Position numbers and translations under genes: made by a program
Shown: piece by piece, positions 9,183 to 17,963 of the stretch
Position numbering within the stretch: the stretch's first letter is position 1
Layout of the letters: each line of letters starts with the position of its first letter
Notes under the pieces: generated by a model
Told to the model about the DNA's origin: nothing
Seen by the model: only the letters and a program-made list of their open reading frames with translations
The model's database searches: none
DNA from: Acidobacteriota bacterium
GTDB taxonomy: Bacteria > Acidobacteriota > Terriglobia > Acidiferrales > UBA7541
Assembly: GCA_003166795.1 (NCBI GenBank)
Contig: PMUS01000067.1
Location: 16,447 to 61,277, forward strand
Length of the DNA: 44,831 bases
Direction: 5' to 3'

Positions 9183-11564
9183 TCAATGCGCGGAATCGCC
9201 GGGCTCCGTCTCCGTGATCGGCGTGCGCGTCCCTCCCGGCACCTGCATCCCGCTCTGCAATATACCTGTAGGCCAGAGCAACTTGATGACGTCAGCCTGC
9301 CGCTCGTTGCCCATGCCGGTCAGAATCTCCGGCGGACCCTGACCGAGATATCCGGAAGCGCCAGTGACTTCCCAGGCCTGCCTCAACGCGCCGGAGAAGA
9401 TATCTACCCGAGTCCCAATTCCGGTCTTGTTGTCCGGATCGCCGCTCAAGGCCAGCTTCAGCCAGCCGTTCTTGTTTCCACCCACATTTTTCAGAAGCAC
9501 CGGCGGCAAATTATTCTGGGTGATCAGCAGATCCGCCGATCCGTCACCGTCGTAATCGAACGCGATCACTCCGCGCGGATTGTGCAGCATGATTTTGTCG
9601 AGGCCGGTCTCATGCGAAACATCGCGAAAACCCGCTGGTCCCTCATTGCGGAAAAGCGCGATTCGGCCTTCGCCCGCAAACGTCTCGCCCACGGCGACCA
9701 GGTCCACCCAGCCGTCGTTATCGTAATCGAGCGCGGCGATCCCCCAGGCGCGCATCCAGGCCGGCACCACGAGCGGGACGCGTTCAAACGATTTTCCCCG
9801 CACGTTTCGCCACACGGTCACGGCGGGCGACGCCCAGTGCGTGAATGCCAGATCCATCCAGCCGTCGTGATCGAAATCGGCCGCCACGACACCCGCCGCG
9901 GGACCCGGCATGCTGATGGCCCATGGGCTCGTGGCGCGAAACGTGCCTTCGCGGGTGTTCACGAATACCGTGGGGAACTTCTGCCAGCCGGTAACAACCA
10001 GATCAATCGCGCGATCGTTGCTCAGATTGCTTCCGACGGCGCCGACCGAAGGTGAGCTGCCGCCAAGTCCCAGCTCTTTCGTCCTGTCCACGAACGTACC
10101 GTTCCCGTTGTTCCGCCACAGGATGTTCCCGGGAGTGGGCGCATCCTCCGGGAACGTAAAAAGGTCGATTTTGGACTCGAGTGGGAAGTTGCTGAACCGC
10201 GTGACGTAAATGTCGAGGTCACCGTCCTGGTCGTAGTCAACGAACGTCACGCCCATCGCGAGGGCAGATGCCCCGTCGCCCGCTTGTTCCACCGGTTGGG
10301 GAATGGGCTGGTCGCCGGCTTGGTTCGCCTGTTGATTTGCCTGGCGAAGCCCCGCGACATCGGTCACGTCCTTAAACGTCCCGTTGCCTTCATTGTGAAA
10401 CAGCGTGATGCCATCTCCTGAGGTGACCGCGAGGTCGGGGTGGCCGTCATTGTCATAATCGCCGACGGCGCAGCCGATCCCCTCGCCGTGGAATTCGAGC
10501 TTCGCCGCTTTCGTCACTTCGACGAACGTCCCCTTGCCAGTATTCCGATAGAGCGCCGCATTCCCTTTGCCATCCGCGTTGACGAGAAAAATGTCGGGCT
10601 TGGCGTCGCCGTCATAGTCGAACACGCAAGCGCCGCTCCCGAGAAAGCTCGCCAGGGTGGATGCGGGGGCTTCGCCGACGGGGATGAGATGCTTGCCGCC
10701 CGGCCGCGCACGAGTCGCGGCCACGGCCGGCGCCAGCGGCAAGCCCGAAATCGAAGTCACGTTGACGAACGTGACCGGAATCGCCGGAGGCACAGGTTCG
10801 GCGGGTGCTGTCATCTCCTGTCCGAACGAATACTTCCCCTGCTCGCCGTAGAGAAAGCGAACCGGCGCGCCCAGTTTTTCATCCGTGATGCGCTGGAACC
10901 GTTCGAGGTGCGCTTTCGCGCCGTCGGCGTCACCCATATGCTGTTCGGCCTGGGAGAGTCCGTACTCTGCCGAGGCATGGAACGGATCAAGCTCGATCGC
11001 CCGTTTGAACGCCGCGACCGCTTCCGCGTATTTCTGCGCCTGCGAGGCGAGATACCCCAGAAAGTATTGGGTACCCGCGTCGTTCGGATCGATTGCCGCC
11101 ACCTTTTCAAAATCCTCGCGAGCGGCGTCGGGGTGCCCCAGAGCCTTTTCGAGCAAGCCGAGGCTGTACCAGGCGCGTATGCTCTGCGGGTCTCTTTCGA
11201 CAGACTTGGCAAGCACCTGTCGAGCGTCGTCGTACCGGCCCATGTTCAGCAGAGCGATTCCCATATTCAGGCAGCCCGTGTCGGAATCCGGGTTCATCAC
11301 GCACCCCGTCTGAAATCGGCCCAGCGCGCCGGGAAAATCGCGCCGGTCCATTAGAGCGAGGCCTAGATTGTTCTCCCGGATCGCCTGAGCCAGTGTCGCG
11401 GCCGGGGGATTCGCCTGGCCCGCGGACGCCGCGATGGCGGGCTTTCGCGCGGCCGGTCGCTTCTTCTGCTGGGCCACGCCGGGGCTCGCGATGCCGCAAG
11501 CCAGCGCTAGCATCGGGACCACGAATTGCACGCGCCGGGCAAATGTTCTATTTGTGGGATTCAT
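9183..11564 (-). CDS. exported TPR / FG-GAP (VCBS) / ASPIC-UnbV protein of the CRTAC1 family
   Basis: The 793-residue protein has a signal peptide (VVPMLALACGIASPGVAQQ), a Lys/Ala-rich linker, four to five TPR units at ~60-240 (for example AWYSLGLLEKALGHPDAARE), and then a series of FG-GAP/VCBS blade motifs (DYDGDAKPDIFLVN, DYDNDGHPDLAVTSG, DYDQDGDLDIYVTR, DFDHDGWMDLAFTH, DYDNDGWVDLVAVG, DYDGDGSADLLITQ), whose Asp-rich loops bind calcium in known examples. The C-terminus (TGIGTRVDIFSG...) is the ASPIC/UnbV domain. The result is a secreted beta-propeller protein likely to bind surfaces, glycans or proteins. CRTAC1-type proteins are abundant in Acidobacteriota. A Pro/Gln-rich insertion (QANQQANQAGDQPIPQP) interrupts one propeller loop. 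No operon partner is evident. Confidence 0.9.
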   Translation of the reverse strand: MNPTNRTFARRVQFVVPMLALACGIASPGVAQQKKRPAARKPAIAASAGQANPPAATLAQAIRENNLGLALMDRRDFPGALGRFQTGCVMNPDSDTGCLNMGIALLNMGRYDDARQVLAKSVERDPQSIRAWYSLGLLEKALGHPDAAREDFEKVAAIDPNDAGTQYFLGYLASQAQKYAEAVAAFKRAIELDPFHASAEYGLSQAEQHMGDADGAKAHLERFQRITDEKLGAPVRFLYGEQGKYSFGQEMTAPAEPVPPAIPVTFVNVTSISGLPLAPAVAATRARPGGKHLIPVGEAPASTLASFLGSGACVFDYDGDAKPDIFLVNADGKGNAALYRNTGKGTFVEVTKAAKLEFHGEGIGCAVGDYDNDGHPDLAVTSGDGITLFHNEGNGTFKDVTDVAGLRQANQQANQAGDQPIPQPVEQAGDGASALAMGVTFVDYDQDGDLDIYVTRFSNFPLESKIDLFTFPEDAPTPGNILWRNNGNGTFVDRTKELGLGGSSPSVGAVGSNLSNDRAIDLVVTGWQKFPTVFVNTREGTFRATSPWAISMPGPAAGVVAADFDHDGWMDLAFTHWASPAVTVWRNVRGKSFERVPLVVPAWMRAWGIAALDYDNDGWVDLVAVGETFAGEGRIALFRNEGPAGFRDVSHETGLDKIMLHNPRGVIAFDYDGDGSADLLITQNNLPPVLLKNVGGNKNGWLKLALSGDPDNKTGIGTRVDIFSGALRQAWEVTGASGYLGQGPPEILTGMGNERQADVIKLLWPTGILQSGMQVPGGTRTPITETEPGDSAH

Positions 11565-11773
11565 GAAGATGATCGCGGTTCGGCGGGCATTCTACCGTAT
11601 CGCGGGGCTTTGCCGCGACGCGTCTGATCGCGTGCCATTTTCCACGCCGTGTTTTGGCCGCCACGGATCCATTCTGTGCAGCCGCTGCTAAGTTCTCTCC
11701 CGCCAGTGCGGCGCTCTCTGGCCACTCATCTGCAATGTTGAGCCCTGCAGGCCCAGCCAGGAAGAGGACGGCC

Positions 11774-11923
11774 ATGGACACTTTTGTCGGATTCGCAGAG
11801 GTAGCAGGAGTAATCATCGCGGCGCTGGGATTGGCGCTCGGGCTCGAATGGGTCGGGCTGTACGGCCTGACCAGCTTGATGCCCGTGCGGAGGGACCACA
11901 CGCGGGATGGGCGTCAATCGTAG
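11774..11923 (+). CDS. small single-span membrane protein (49 aa) upstream of the SPFH gene
   Basis: ATG 11774 follows a purine-rich GGAAGAGGA ribosome binding region. The 49 residues form one long hydrophobic segment (VAGVIIAALGLALGLEWVGLYGL) and a short basic, hydrophilic tail. It lies 91 bp upstream of the SPFH-domain gene in the same direction and could be co-transcribed. No family is recognised. Its small size leaves real doubt, but the ribosome binding site, the membrane segment and the position support a genuine gene. Confidence 0.5.
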   Translation: MDTFVGFAEVAGVIIAALGLALGLEWVGLYGLTSLMPVRRDHTRDGRQS

Positions 11924-12014
11924 GGCAGGAAACGCCCCGGCATGCCAGAGGCGCGCCGGCTGAGCGAACTCTTCGGAGGCGCGCTTGGTCCCCGACGGGT
12001 AGAGGAGGAATGCC

Positions 12015-13502
12015 ATGCTGTTCCTGAGATTCATGTTGATCGCAACCTGTTTCGGCCTGTTTGCGTGTGTCGCGGGCATGGTCCTGTATGACATCTATCT
12101 GGCAGACGAGCTCGACCGGCTCTTGCTGCGGCGCCAGAAGCAGCCTGTGGACGTCGCGCTGCCGGGTGAAATCCCCGCGCCGACCCCACCGGTGGCATCG
12201 CTGCGAATCCGCCGCCAAATCCGGTGGGGCGCCGCCGCGAAGCTCGCCGTCATCGCCGCGATTTCGGGTCTTCTGGGTGTCAGCATTCTGGTGATCCCGG
12301 ACGGATACGCAGGCGTCCGCATCAGCCAGCTTTCGGGCGTGCGCCCCGGAACGCTCTATGCCGGCACTCATCTGATCGTCCCGCTGGTTGACCGCGTTCA
12401 GTTATTCGACATCCGCGACCGAGTTTTCTCGACGACCGCCCTGGCGGTCCGCAACGACAAAATGGAACTACTTGAAGTGCAGGCGCGCGAGGGGCTTTCG
12501 GTTGGCCTCGAAGTGACCGTGCGCTACCGCATCGATCCGACGCGGCTCGCGTTTATTCAGGCGAACGTGCCGCAGCCCGTGGACTCCGAGATTGTCGAGC
12601 CGACTGTCGTCGCCGCGTTTCACGAGGTCGCGCCGAACTACGTGGTGCGCGATCTTTTCTCGACCAAGCGCGAGGAGTTCCGCTCGCGCTCCGCGCAACT
12701 GATCACCACGCGCCTGGGCGGCGACGCCATCGTCGTGAAGGAAGTCCTGCTGAAGAAAGTCGAGCTGCCAGAGGAGTATGCCAGGGGCCTCGAAGACCTT
12801 CTGCTGAAGGAGCAGGAAGATGACCGCACCTCGGTGGACGCCGAGATCGAGCAGAAGAAAGTGGCCATCGCTCAATCGCAAGCCGAGGCCGCGAAAGCTC
12901 GCGAGGTAAAGCGCGCCGAGGGGGACGCGCAAGCGCAGGTGATCATGGCCAAGGCGCAATCGGACGCCATGCAGTACACGCTGCCGCTCAAACAAAAGCA
13001 GATTGAGCAGTCGCGCCTCGAGGCCGAGGCGCGGAAGCAAACGACCATCGAGGACGCCGAAGCCGCCGCGCAGGCCAAGGTAATTGACAGCAAAGCCGAA
13101 CAGCAGCGCCAGGGTTTTCAGGCCGATTCTGAAGCGAATCATATTCGCGTCACGGCGCAGGCCGACCAGGATCGGCAGAAGCTGCTCGCCGATTCAGAAG
13201 CCAACCGCATTCGCGTAACCGCGGAAGCCGAACAAGAGCGCGAAAAATTGCAGGCGGATTCCGAGGCCAATCGGATTCGTCTGACCGCGCAAGCAGAGGG
13301 TGAAGAGATGCAACTGCAGGCGGCCGCGCTTAAGGTCAATCCTCTGCTTGTGCAATTAACGGTGGCGCAGCGGCTTTCCGATCGCGTGCAGATCATGATG
13401 GTGCCGAACGACGGCAAATTTTTCTTCACCAACGATGTGCTGAAGTCAGCCATGGCCAGCGATTCGGGCAGTCTGCTCTCCAAGCCGCTCACGAAACCGT
13501 AG
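12015..13502 (+). CDS. SPFH/band 7 membrane protein with 22-residue coiled-coil repeats
   Basis: The 495-residue protein has two N-terminal membrane segments (residues ~5-27 and ~73-95), an SPFH/prohibitin domain (~95-270: IPDGYAGVRISQLSGV, VTVRYRIDPTRLAFI, LLKKVELPEEY), and a long Ala/Glu/Gln-rich coiled coil. Within the coil, three near-identical 22-residue units begin ADSEANxIR at about 370, 392 and 414; 22 is two hendecads, which suits a right-handed coiled coil. SPFH proteins assemble into ring-like cages that organise membrane domains and proteases. The start is supported by GAGGAGGAAT upstream. The gene follows the 49-residue membrane protein and ends three bases before a strong terminator. 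No NfeD-like partner is adjacent. Confidence 0.88.
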   Translation: MLFLRFMLIATCFGLFACVAGMVLYDIYLADELDRLLLRRQKQPVDVALPGEIPAPTPPVASLRIRRQIRWGAAAKLAVIAAISGLLGVSILVIPDGYAGVRISQLSGVRPGTLYAGTHLIVPLVDRVQLFDIRDRVFSTTALAVRNDKMELLEVQAREGLSVGLEVTVRYRIDPTRLAFIQANVPQPVDSEIVEPTVVAAFHEVAPNYVVRDLFSTKREEFRSRSAQLITTRLGGDAIVVKEVLLKKVELPEEYARGLEDLLLKEQEDDRTSVDAEIEQKKVAIAQSQAEAAKAREVKRAEGDAQAQVIMAKAQSDAMQYTLPLKQKQIEQSRLEAEARKQTTIEDAEAAAQAKVIDSKAEQQRQGFQADSEANHIRVTAQADQDRQKLLADSEANRIRVTAEAEQEREKLQADSEANRIRLTAQAEGEEMQLQAAALKVNPLLVQLTVAQRLSDRVQIMMVPNDGKFFFTNDVLKSAMASDSGSLLSKPLTKP

Positions 13503-13504
13503 AG

Positions 13505-13528
13505 ATTCCAGGCCGGTCTGGAATTTTT
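13505..13528 (+). terminator. rho-independent terminator after the SPFH gene
   Basis: ATTCCAG and CTGGAAT form a 7 bp stem around the six-base loop GCCGGT, followed by five Ts. It begins two bases after the SPFH stop codon. Confidence 0.8.
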
Positions 13529-13577
13529 CGGGTTCGGGCTAGGAACCAGAAAGAAACCGGACCCGCTCGGGAGTAAC

Positions 13578-13649
13578 GCCGGCAAAAACCCTTGCAGGGG
13601 GTTTCGCCAGATGTGTACCAAACGAAGCCCCCGCCGGCGCAACATCTGG
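13578..13649 (+). promoter_or_regulatory. candidate structured leader (stem plus pseudoknot) before the signalling operon
   Basis: A 10 bp stem (13597-13606 with 13623-13632, one G-U pair) is flanked by GCCGGC copies at 13578-13583 and 13633-13638 that can pair with each other. The loop's CCAGATGT (13607-13614) is fully complementary to ACATCTGG at 13642-13649, which would give an H-type pseudoknot 64 nt before the next start codon. I do not recognise a known riboswitch class. It may also be a dispersed DNA palindrome with no RNA role. Confidence 0.35.
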
Positions 13650-13712
13650 GCCGCTTACGAGGTTGTGCTACGATGACTCACGAAGAACGCATTGCCCAAT
13701 TGGCACAAGCCG

Positions 13713-14966
13713 ATGCGGCCGCCCCGCCGAATACTTCTTTCCATCCTGCGCTGTATTCTTGCCGTCTCATTATTCGCCTGCGCCGCAACCCCGTCCTTCG
13801 CGCAAGCGCCCGGCCAGCTTCCCCACGCGTGGAGTGAGGCCGTGTACACCCTGGCGCAAAAAATTGCCGTCGCGCTGGGTTCTACGCACTCGTTTTCGCT
13901 CGACGTCAAGGACGTCTCCCCGGCAGCGCCGGCGGACCTCGAGAATATCCGCCAGACCCTCGAAGATGACGTCGCACTGCGAGGCGCTCGTTCCATCCCG
14001 GCACCCGCCGATGCGCAGGTGCAGGTCACGATCTCGCAGAATCTTGCGGGTTTCGTCCTCGTCGCGGAAATTCGTCGCGGCGACGCCCAGCAGGTAGCGG
14101 TCGTTCCCGTCGCGAGCACGGATGAGCTGCCGCCCCAGCCCGGCCCCGAGCCAGGAATTCAGCGAAAAATTATCTGGCAGCAAGCCATTCCAATTCTCGA
14201 TTTCGCGCAGGTGCCCGCGGACTCGCACCGTGTGCTCTGGTATTTCCTGGAATCGGACCGCCTTGTGGCCTACGAATTCGACGACGGCGCGCAAGTGCTT
14301 CGTGATGCGCAGCCCATTTCCAGGCGTTACACACCGCGCGATCTTCGCGGGCACCTCGTGGCGGCGGATCCGATGCACGTGAGCGCGTTTGTAGGCGGAA
14401 CGCGGTGCGACGGCTCGTGGAATCCCAGCTTTTCGGTGGAATGCCGCGAGAATGCCGGCCAGCAATGGCCGATGGGCACGGTCAGCTGGGCAGCCAACCC
14501 CACGCGAAATTATTTTTCTGGCAGTGTCACTTTTTCAAATGACTTGCAGGCGAAGTTCCCGCCCTTCTTCTCTTCCGCGTCTCCTTCGCCGGAGACGACC
14601 GGGCTAAGTTCTTCCCGGCGAATTGTCGCGGGCCTCGACGGCCAAACGCAGCTCTTCGTGGGCGCCGCTGAACCCGCCTCGAATTTTGACGGCTGGGGAA
14701 GCGACATCGTCTCGATCGCCAGCGGTTGCGGCTCGGCATGGCAGGTCCTGGCGACCGGCGTGGGTGATTGGAGCCAGAAGGACCAGATTCAGCTCTACGA
14801 GATCAGGGACCGCGCGGCGGCAGCCATCGGCCAGCCCATGGAGCTTCCCGGTCCCATTCTGGCGTTCTGGGCGGCCGGTGATGGTAATTCGGCCCGAGTA
14901 GTCTCGCGGAATCTCGAGTCAGGAATGTATGAAGCTTCAATTGTGTCTGTTTCTTGCGGTAATTAG
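13713..14966 (+). CDS. exported protein of unknown function, first gene of the signalling operon
   Basis: ATG 13713 gives 417 residues beginning with a classic signal peptide (RRILLSILRCILAVSLFACA, cleavage near PSFAQA); the in-frame TTG 21 nt upstream would only add hydrophilic residues. No domain is recognised. The mature protein shows alternating beta-rich segments, four cysteines in the last 200 residues and an ETTGLSSSRRIV region, and may be a beta-propeller-like periplasmic or outer-membrane protein. It overlaps the solute-binding protein gene by 38 nt, and all four genes to 19356 overlap, so it should work with the periplasmic binding protein and the kinase, perhaps in sensing. That role is inferred from gene order only. 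Confidence 0.7.
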   Translation: MRPPRRILLSILRCILAVSLFACAATPSFAQAPGQLPHAWSEAVYTLAQKIAVALGSTHSFSLDVKDVSPAAPADLENIRQTLEDDVALRGARSIPAPADAQVQVTISQNLAGFVLVAEIRRGDAQQVAVVPVASTDELPPQPGPEPGIQRKIIWQQAIPILDFAQVPADSHRVLWYFLESDRLVAYEFDDGAQVLRDAQPISRRYTPRDLRGHLVAADPMHVSAFVGGTRCDGSWNPSFSVECRENAGQQWPMGTVSWAANPTRNYFSGSVTFSNDLQAKFPPFFSSASPSPETTGLSSSRRIVAGLDGQTQLFVGAAEPASNFDGWGSDIVSIASGCGSAWQVLATGVGDWSQKDQIQLYEIRDRAAAAIGQPMELPGPILAFWAAGDGNSARVVSRNLESGMYEASIVSVSCGN

Positions 14967-16083
14967 CCTCGCTTTGCTTTGCGCGGGCCGCGTAGAGACG
15001 TCGCGGCGGCCGCGATATGGCGGAACCGTGCGCGTCGAAATTGGCGCGGTCGTTCATTCGCTCGACCCCGCCGGAGCGCCGGCCGATGCTGCCGAGGCCG
15101 CGGCGCGGGAAGAGATCGGCGCGCTGCTTTACGACCAGCGAAATCCTGATGGCACGTTCGTGGGCGTTGCAGGTTCGGGCGCGTTTCACATCGCCGAGTG
15201 GGAGCCGGGCAAGCAACTGACCCTCGCCGCCAACGAAAACTATCGCGGCGGGCGTGCGTTCGTGGACTCGATTGACATCGAGATGGGGCGCGCCTCAAAG
15301 GATCGCCTGCTCGATCTCGAAGTCGGCAAAACGGACTTCGCGGAAATTCCGCCCGAGGAAGCGCGGCGCGCCTCCGAGCGCGGCGTGCGCGTCAGCACTT
15401 CGAAGCCGGAGGTGCTAGTGGCGCTGGTTTTTGTCGCGGGGCGCCGCATTGCGGAAGACGCGCACGCCCGCGAAGCGCTTGCTCGCTCGATTGACCGCGC
15501 CGCAATCGTCAATTTCATTTTGCAGAAGGAAGGCGAGCCGGCCGGTGGATTGCTGCCGCAATGGTCGAACGGCACGGCGTTCTTGTTTTCGACAGCCACG
15601 GACGCAGCCGGCGCAAAGGATTTGTGGTCGCAAATCGGAGGTTCGCCGAGGATTGTGTTGGGATATGATTCGGGCGATTCGCTCGGTCAGGCGATCGCGG
15701 AGCGAATCGCTGTGAATGCGCGGGATGCGGGAATCGGACTTTCGGCGGAGCCGATCGCGAGCCCTGCGGCATCGTCTCCGAAGTACGATGCGCGATTGGT
15801 GCGGCTGCGGATGACGTCGTTTCATCCTCGTGACGCGCTCTCGAGCTTTCAGTCCGCGCTCGCACCGATGGCTGGCCTCGACGCGCCGCCGCTGCCCGTC
15901 GCGGCGTCGTCCGAGCAGATTTACGAACGCGAACGCACTATCGTGAACGGTTGTCGCGTCGTGCCGCTCGTGTGGCTCCCGCGGGTGTACGGTTTGGGCG
16001 CCCGCGTCAGGAACTGGAAAGCGCCGGCGGCTGGCGAAGGCTGGCCTTTTGCCGATGTCTGGCTGGAACAGGAATCACAGTGA
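14929..16083 (+). CDS. shortened family-5 (peptide/nickel-type) solute-binding protein
   Basis: The 384-residue protein has a signal peptide (LQLCLFLAVISLALLCAG) and typical SBP_bac_5 landmarks: RYGGTVRVEIG...LDPAG near the N-terminus, GSGAFHIAEWEPGKQLTL, and AREALARSIDRAAIVNFILQ. Usual members have 500-600 residues; here roughly 100 residues between the LDP motif and the GSGAF segment are missing, so the first lobe is reduced. No ABC permease or ATPase gene is adjacent. It overlaps its upstream neighbour by 38 nt and its stop overlaps the kinase start as GTGA. A sensory rather than transport role, presenting a ligand to the kinase, is a reasonable inference. AGGA four bases before the ATG supports the start. 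Confidence 0.8.
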   Translation: MKLQLCLFLAVISLALLCAGRVETSRRPRYGGTVRVEIGAVVHSLDPAGAPADAAEAAAREEIGALLYDQRNPDGTFVGVAGSGAFHIAEWEPGKQLTLAANENYRGGRAFVDSIDIEMGRASKDRLLDLEVGKTDFAEIPPEEARRASERGVRVSTSKPEVLVALVFVAGRRIAEDAHAREALARSIDRAAIVNFILQKEGEPAGGLLPQWSNGTAFLFSTATDAAGAKDLWSQIGGSPRIVLGYDSGDSLGQAIAERIAVNARDAGIGLSAEPIASPAASSPKYDARLVRLRMTSFHPRDALSSFQSALAPMAGLDAPPLPVAASSEQIYERERTIVNGCRVVPLVWLPRVYGLGARVRNWKAPAAGEGWPFADVWLEQESQ

Positions 16084-17963
16084 CGTTTCGCTCCAAGCTC
16101 TTCTGGGTTTTCACGATCGCGCTGCTGCTGTCTGTCGGAGTGATTGCCGCCGGCGTCACCGTCGTGGCGCGGCGTGCGTTTGACGATTTGAATCGGCAGC
16201 ACAGCGAGGCGCTGGTGGCGCAGTTTGAGGGCGAATTCCAACGCCGCGGGCAGGATGTAGTCCACAGGGTACAGGGAATCGCCGACGCGGAAGGCACCGT
16301 GCGCATGGCGATTGATCTGAGCCGCCCGAAGTCGGACGTCTCCGTTTACGTAAACGACGCACGCGGCGTCTCGCAATCCCATCAGCTCGATTTCCTCGAT
16401 TTTGTCGCCACCGATGGCGCGATTATTTCCTCGAACGAATGGCCTGCGCGCTTCGGCTACAAAATGGACTGGCTGACGCAATCGCAGGACTGGTCGTCGC
16501 TGGGCTCGTTCCTGTTGAAAGTGGACACGCAAGACGGTCCCGCGCTCGGGCTGATGGCCGTTTCGTCGGTTCGTGTGGGCGACCGGGATCTCTTCATCAT
16601 GGGCGGCGAGCGGCTCGGAAAGGATTTTCTGAATTCCCTGGTCCTTCCGGCCGGGATGCGCGCGCTGCTGTATCTGGACCTGGACCCGGCCTTCCAGCCC
16701 ACCAACCTGGTGGACGCGTCGGGCCCCGTCGCGGACGGCGACCGCCTCGCTTCCTTCATCGAGCAGGAGCGCCAGCAGCCCCAGGAGCGAACATTTGAAA
16801 TTTCCTGGACGGCCGACCCAGCAAGCGCGGAGGCGTTTCATGCTCTGCCGCTCTTGGGCCGGCAGAAAGAATTGCTCGGCGTGCTGCTGGTCGGAAGCTC
16901 GCAGCAGGAAGTGGTGAAGCTCGAACAACACATTCGCGATCTCGCGTTGGCGGTGGTGGCGATGGGCTTGTGCTTTGGACTGTTGCTGAGCTGGTGGGGC
17001 GCGGCACGGGTGACACGGCCGGTGCGCAAACTGGCCGAAGGGGCACGCGAAGTCTCGGAAGGGAATTGGGGCGCGCGAGTGGACGTACACGGGCGGCATG
17101 AAATCGGCCAACTCGCCACCGCGTTCAATCGCATGACCACGCAATTGACCGAGCAGCGCGAACAGCTGGTGCAGGCGGAGCGCGTGGCCGCGTGGCGCGA
17201 GCTGGCGCGGCGGCTGGCCCATGAGTTGAAGAATCCGCTCTTTCCGCTGCAAACCACGGTCGAGAATCTTCAGCGCGCGAAGGACCAGAGTCCCGAGCAA
17301 TTCGAAGAAGTCTTCAGGGAATCCACGGGAATCCTGCTCTCGGAAATCGAGCACCTGAAAAACATCGTCGGCCGATTCAGCGATTTCGCGAAAATGCCGC
17401 AGCCGGAGCTCGGCCCCGTCAACGTGAATGACGTGGTCCGCGGCGTTGTGAAACTCTTCGAGGCGCAATTCAGCGCCATGGGACGCCCGCCGATCTCGAC
17501 CGAACTTCACCTGGAAGAAGACCTCCCTCTGATTCAGGCCGATGCGGCGCTGCTGCACCGCGCGATTGAAAATCTGGTGCTGAATGCGATGGACGCGATG
17601 CCTGCGGGCGGCGTCCTGATGTTGCGCACCACGCACGAATCGGGCTACGTAGATCTCGAAGTCTCCGACACTGGCGGCGGCTTGACGCCGGAGGAGTGCG
17701 AGCGCCTATTCACGCCGTACTACACCACGAAGCAGCACGGCACGGGGCTGGGCCTTGCCATCGTGCAATCGGTGGTCAGCGACCACGGCGGGCGCATATC
17801 GGTCGAAAGCGAAACGGGCGTCGGCACCTCTTTCCACATTCGTCTCCCTGCCAAGCCTCCCGCCCGGCCTTCTTACATGCATTCGCAAGACTTGACTGCG
17901 CCGTCCGCTGCCGAGCATTCCGAGGCTATACCGCCCGAGACGCCTCCGAATGAGGGAGCGTAA
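16080..17963 (+). CDS. NtrY-like membrane sensor histidine kinase
   Basis: The start is taken as GTG 16080, which overlaps the preceding TGA as GTGA and begins directly before the first membrane segment (LFWVFTIALLLSVGVIAAGV); ORF sequence upstream of it belongs to the other frame. The 627 residues comprise an extracytoplasmic sensor region (~35-285), a second membrane span (~287-312), HAMP, a HisKA domain with H381 in ARRLAHELKNPLFP, and an ATPase domain with NLVLNAMDAMPAGG, DTGGGLTPEE and GTGLGLAIVQ. The ARRLAHELKNPL signature is that of NtrY-type kinases. Its partner is the sigma-54 activator that overlaps its 3' end. The signal is unknown; the operon suggests the solute-binding protein as a possible input. 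Confidence 0.93.
   Translation: MTFRSKLFWVFTIALLLSVGVIAAGVTVVARRAFDDLNRQHSEALVAQFEGEFQRRGQDVVHRVQGIADAEGTVRMAIDLSRPKSDVSVYVNDARGVSQSHQLDFLDFVATDGAIISSNEWPARFGYKMDWLTQSQDWSSLGSFLLKVDTQDGPALGLMAVSSVRVGDRDLFIMGGERLGKDFLNSLVLPAGMRALLYLDLDPAFQPTNLVDASGPVADGDRLASFIEQERQQPQERTFEISWTADPASAEAFHALPLLGRQKELLGVLLVGSSQQEVVKLEQHIRDLALAVVAMGLCFGLLLSWWGAARVTRPVRKLAEGAREVSEGNWGARVDVHGRHEIGQLATAFNRMTTQLTEQREQLVQAERVAAWRELARRLAHELKNPLFPLQTTVENLQRAKDQSPEQFEEVFRESTGILLSEIEHLKNIVGRFSDFAKMPQPELGPVNVNDVVRGVVKLFEAQFSAMGRPPISTELHLEEDLPLIQADAALLHRAIENLVLNAMDAMPAGGVLMLRTTHESGYVDLEVSDTGGGLTPEECERLFTPYYTTKQHGTGLGLAIVQSVVSDHGGRISVESETGVGTSFHIRLPAKPPARPSYMHSQDLTAPSAAEHSEAIPPETPPNEGA

Noticed and set aside
13578-13649. Resemblance of CAUCUGGGC and the upstream stem to the ZTP (pfl) riboswitch
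   Set aside because: Only a few bases match the conserved 3' element; the 5' conserved part and helix order do not fit, and the downstream gene is not a folate or purine gene.
13592-13837. Open frame with MTHEERIAQLAQADAA overlapping the start of the exported protein gene
   Set aside because: It is in another frame from the signal-peptide gene, loses any regular character after 20 codons and has a poor ribosome binding site.
15921-17636. 571-residue open frame opposite the NtrY-like kinase gene
   Set aside because: The sense strand encodes a complete kinase with all motifs; the antisense product is rich in Arg, His and Gln with no domain.
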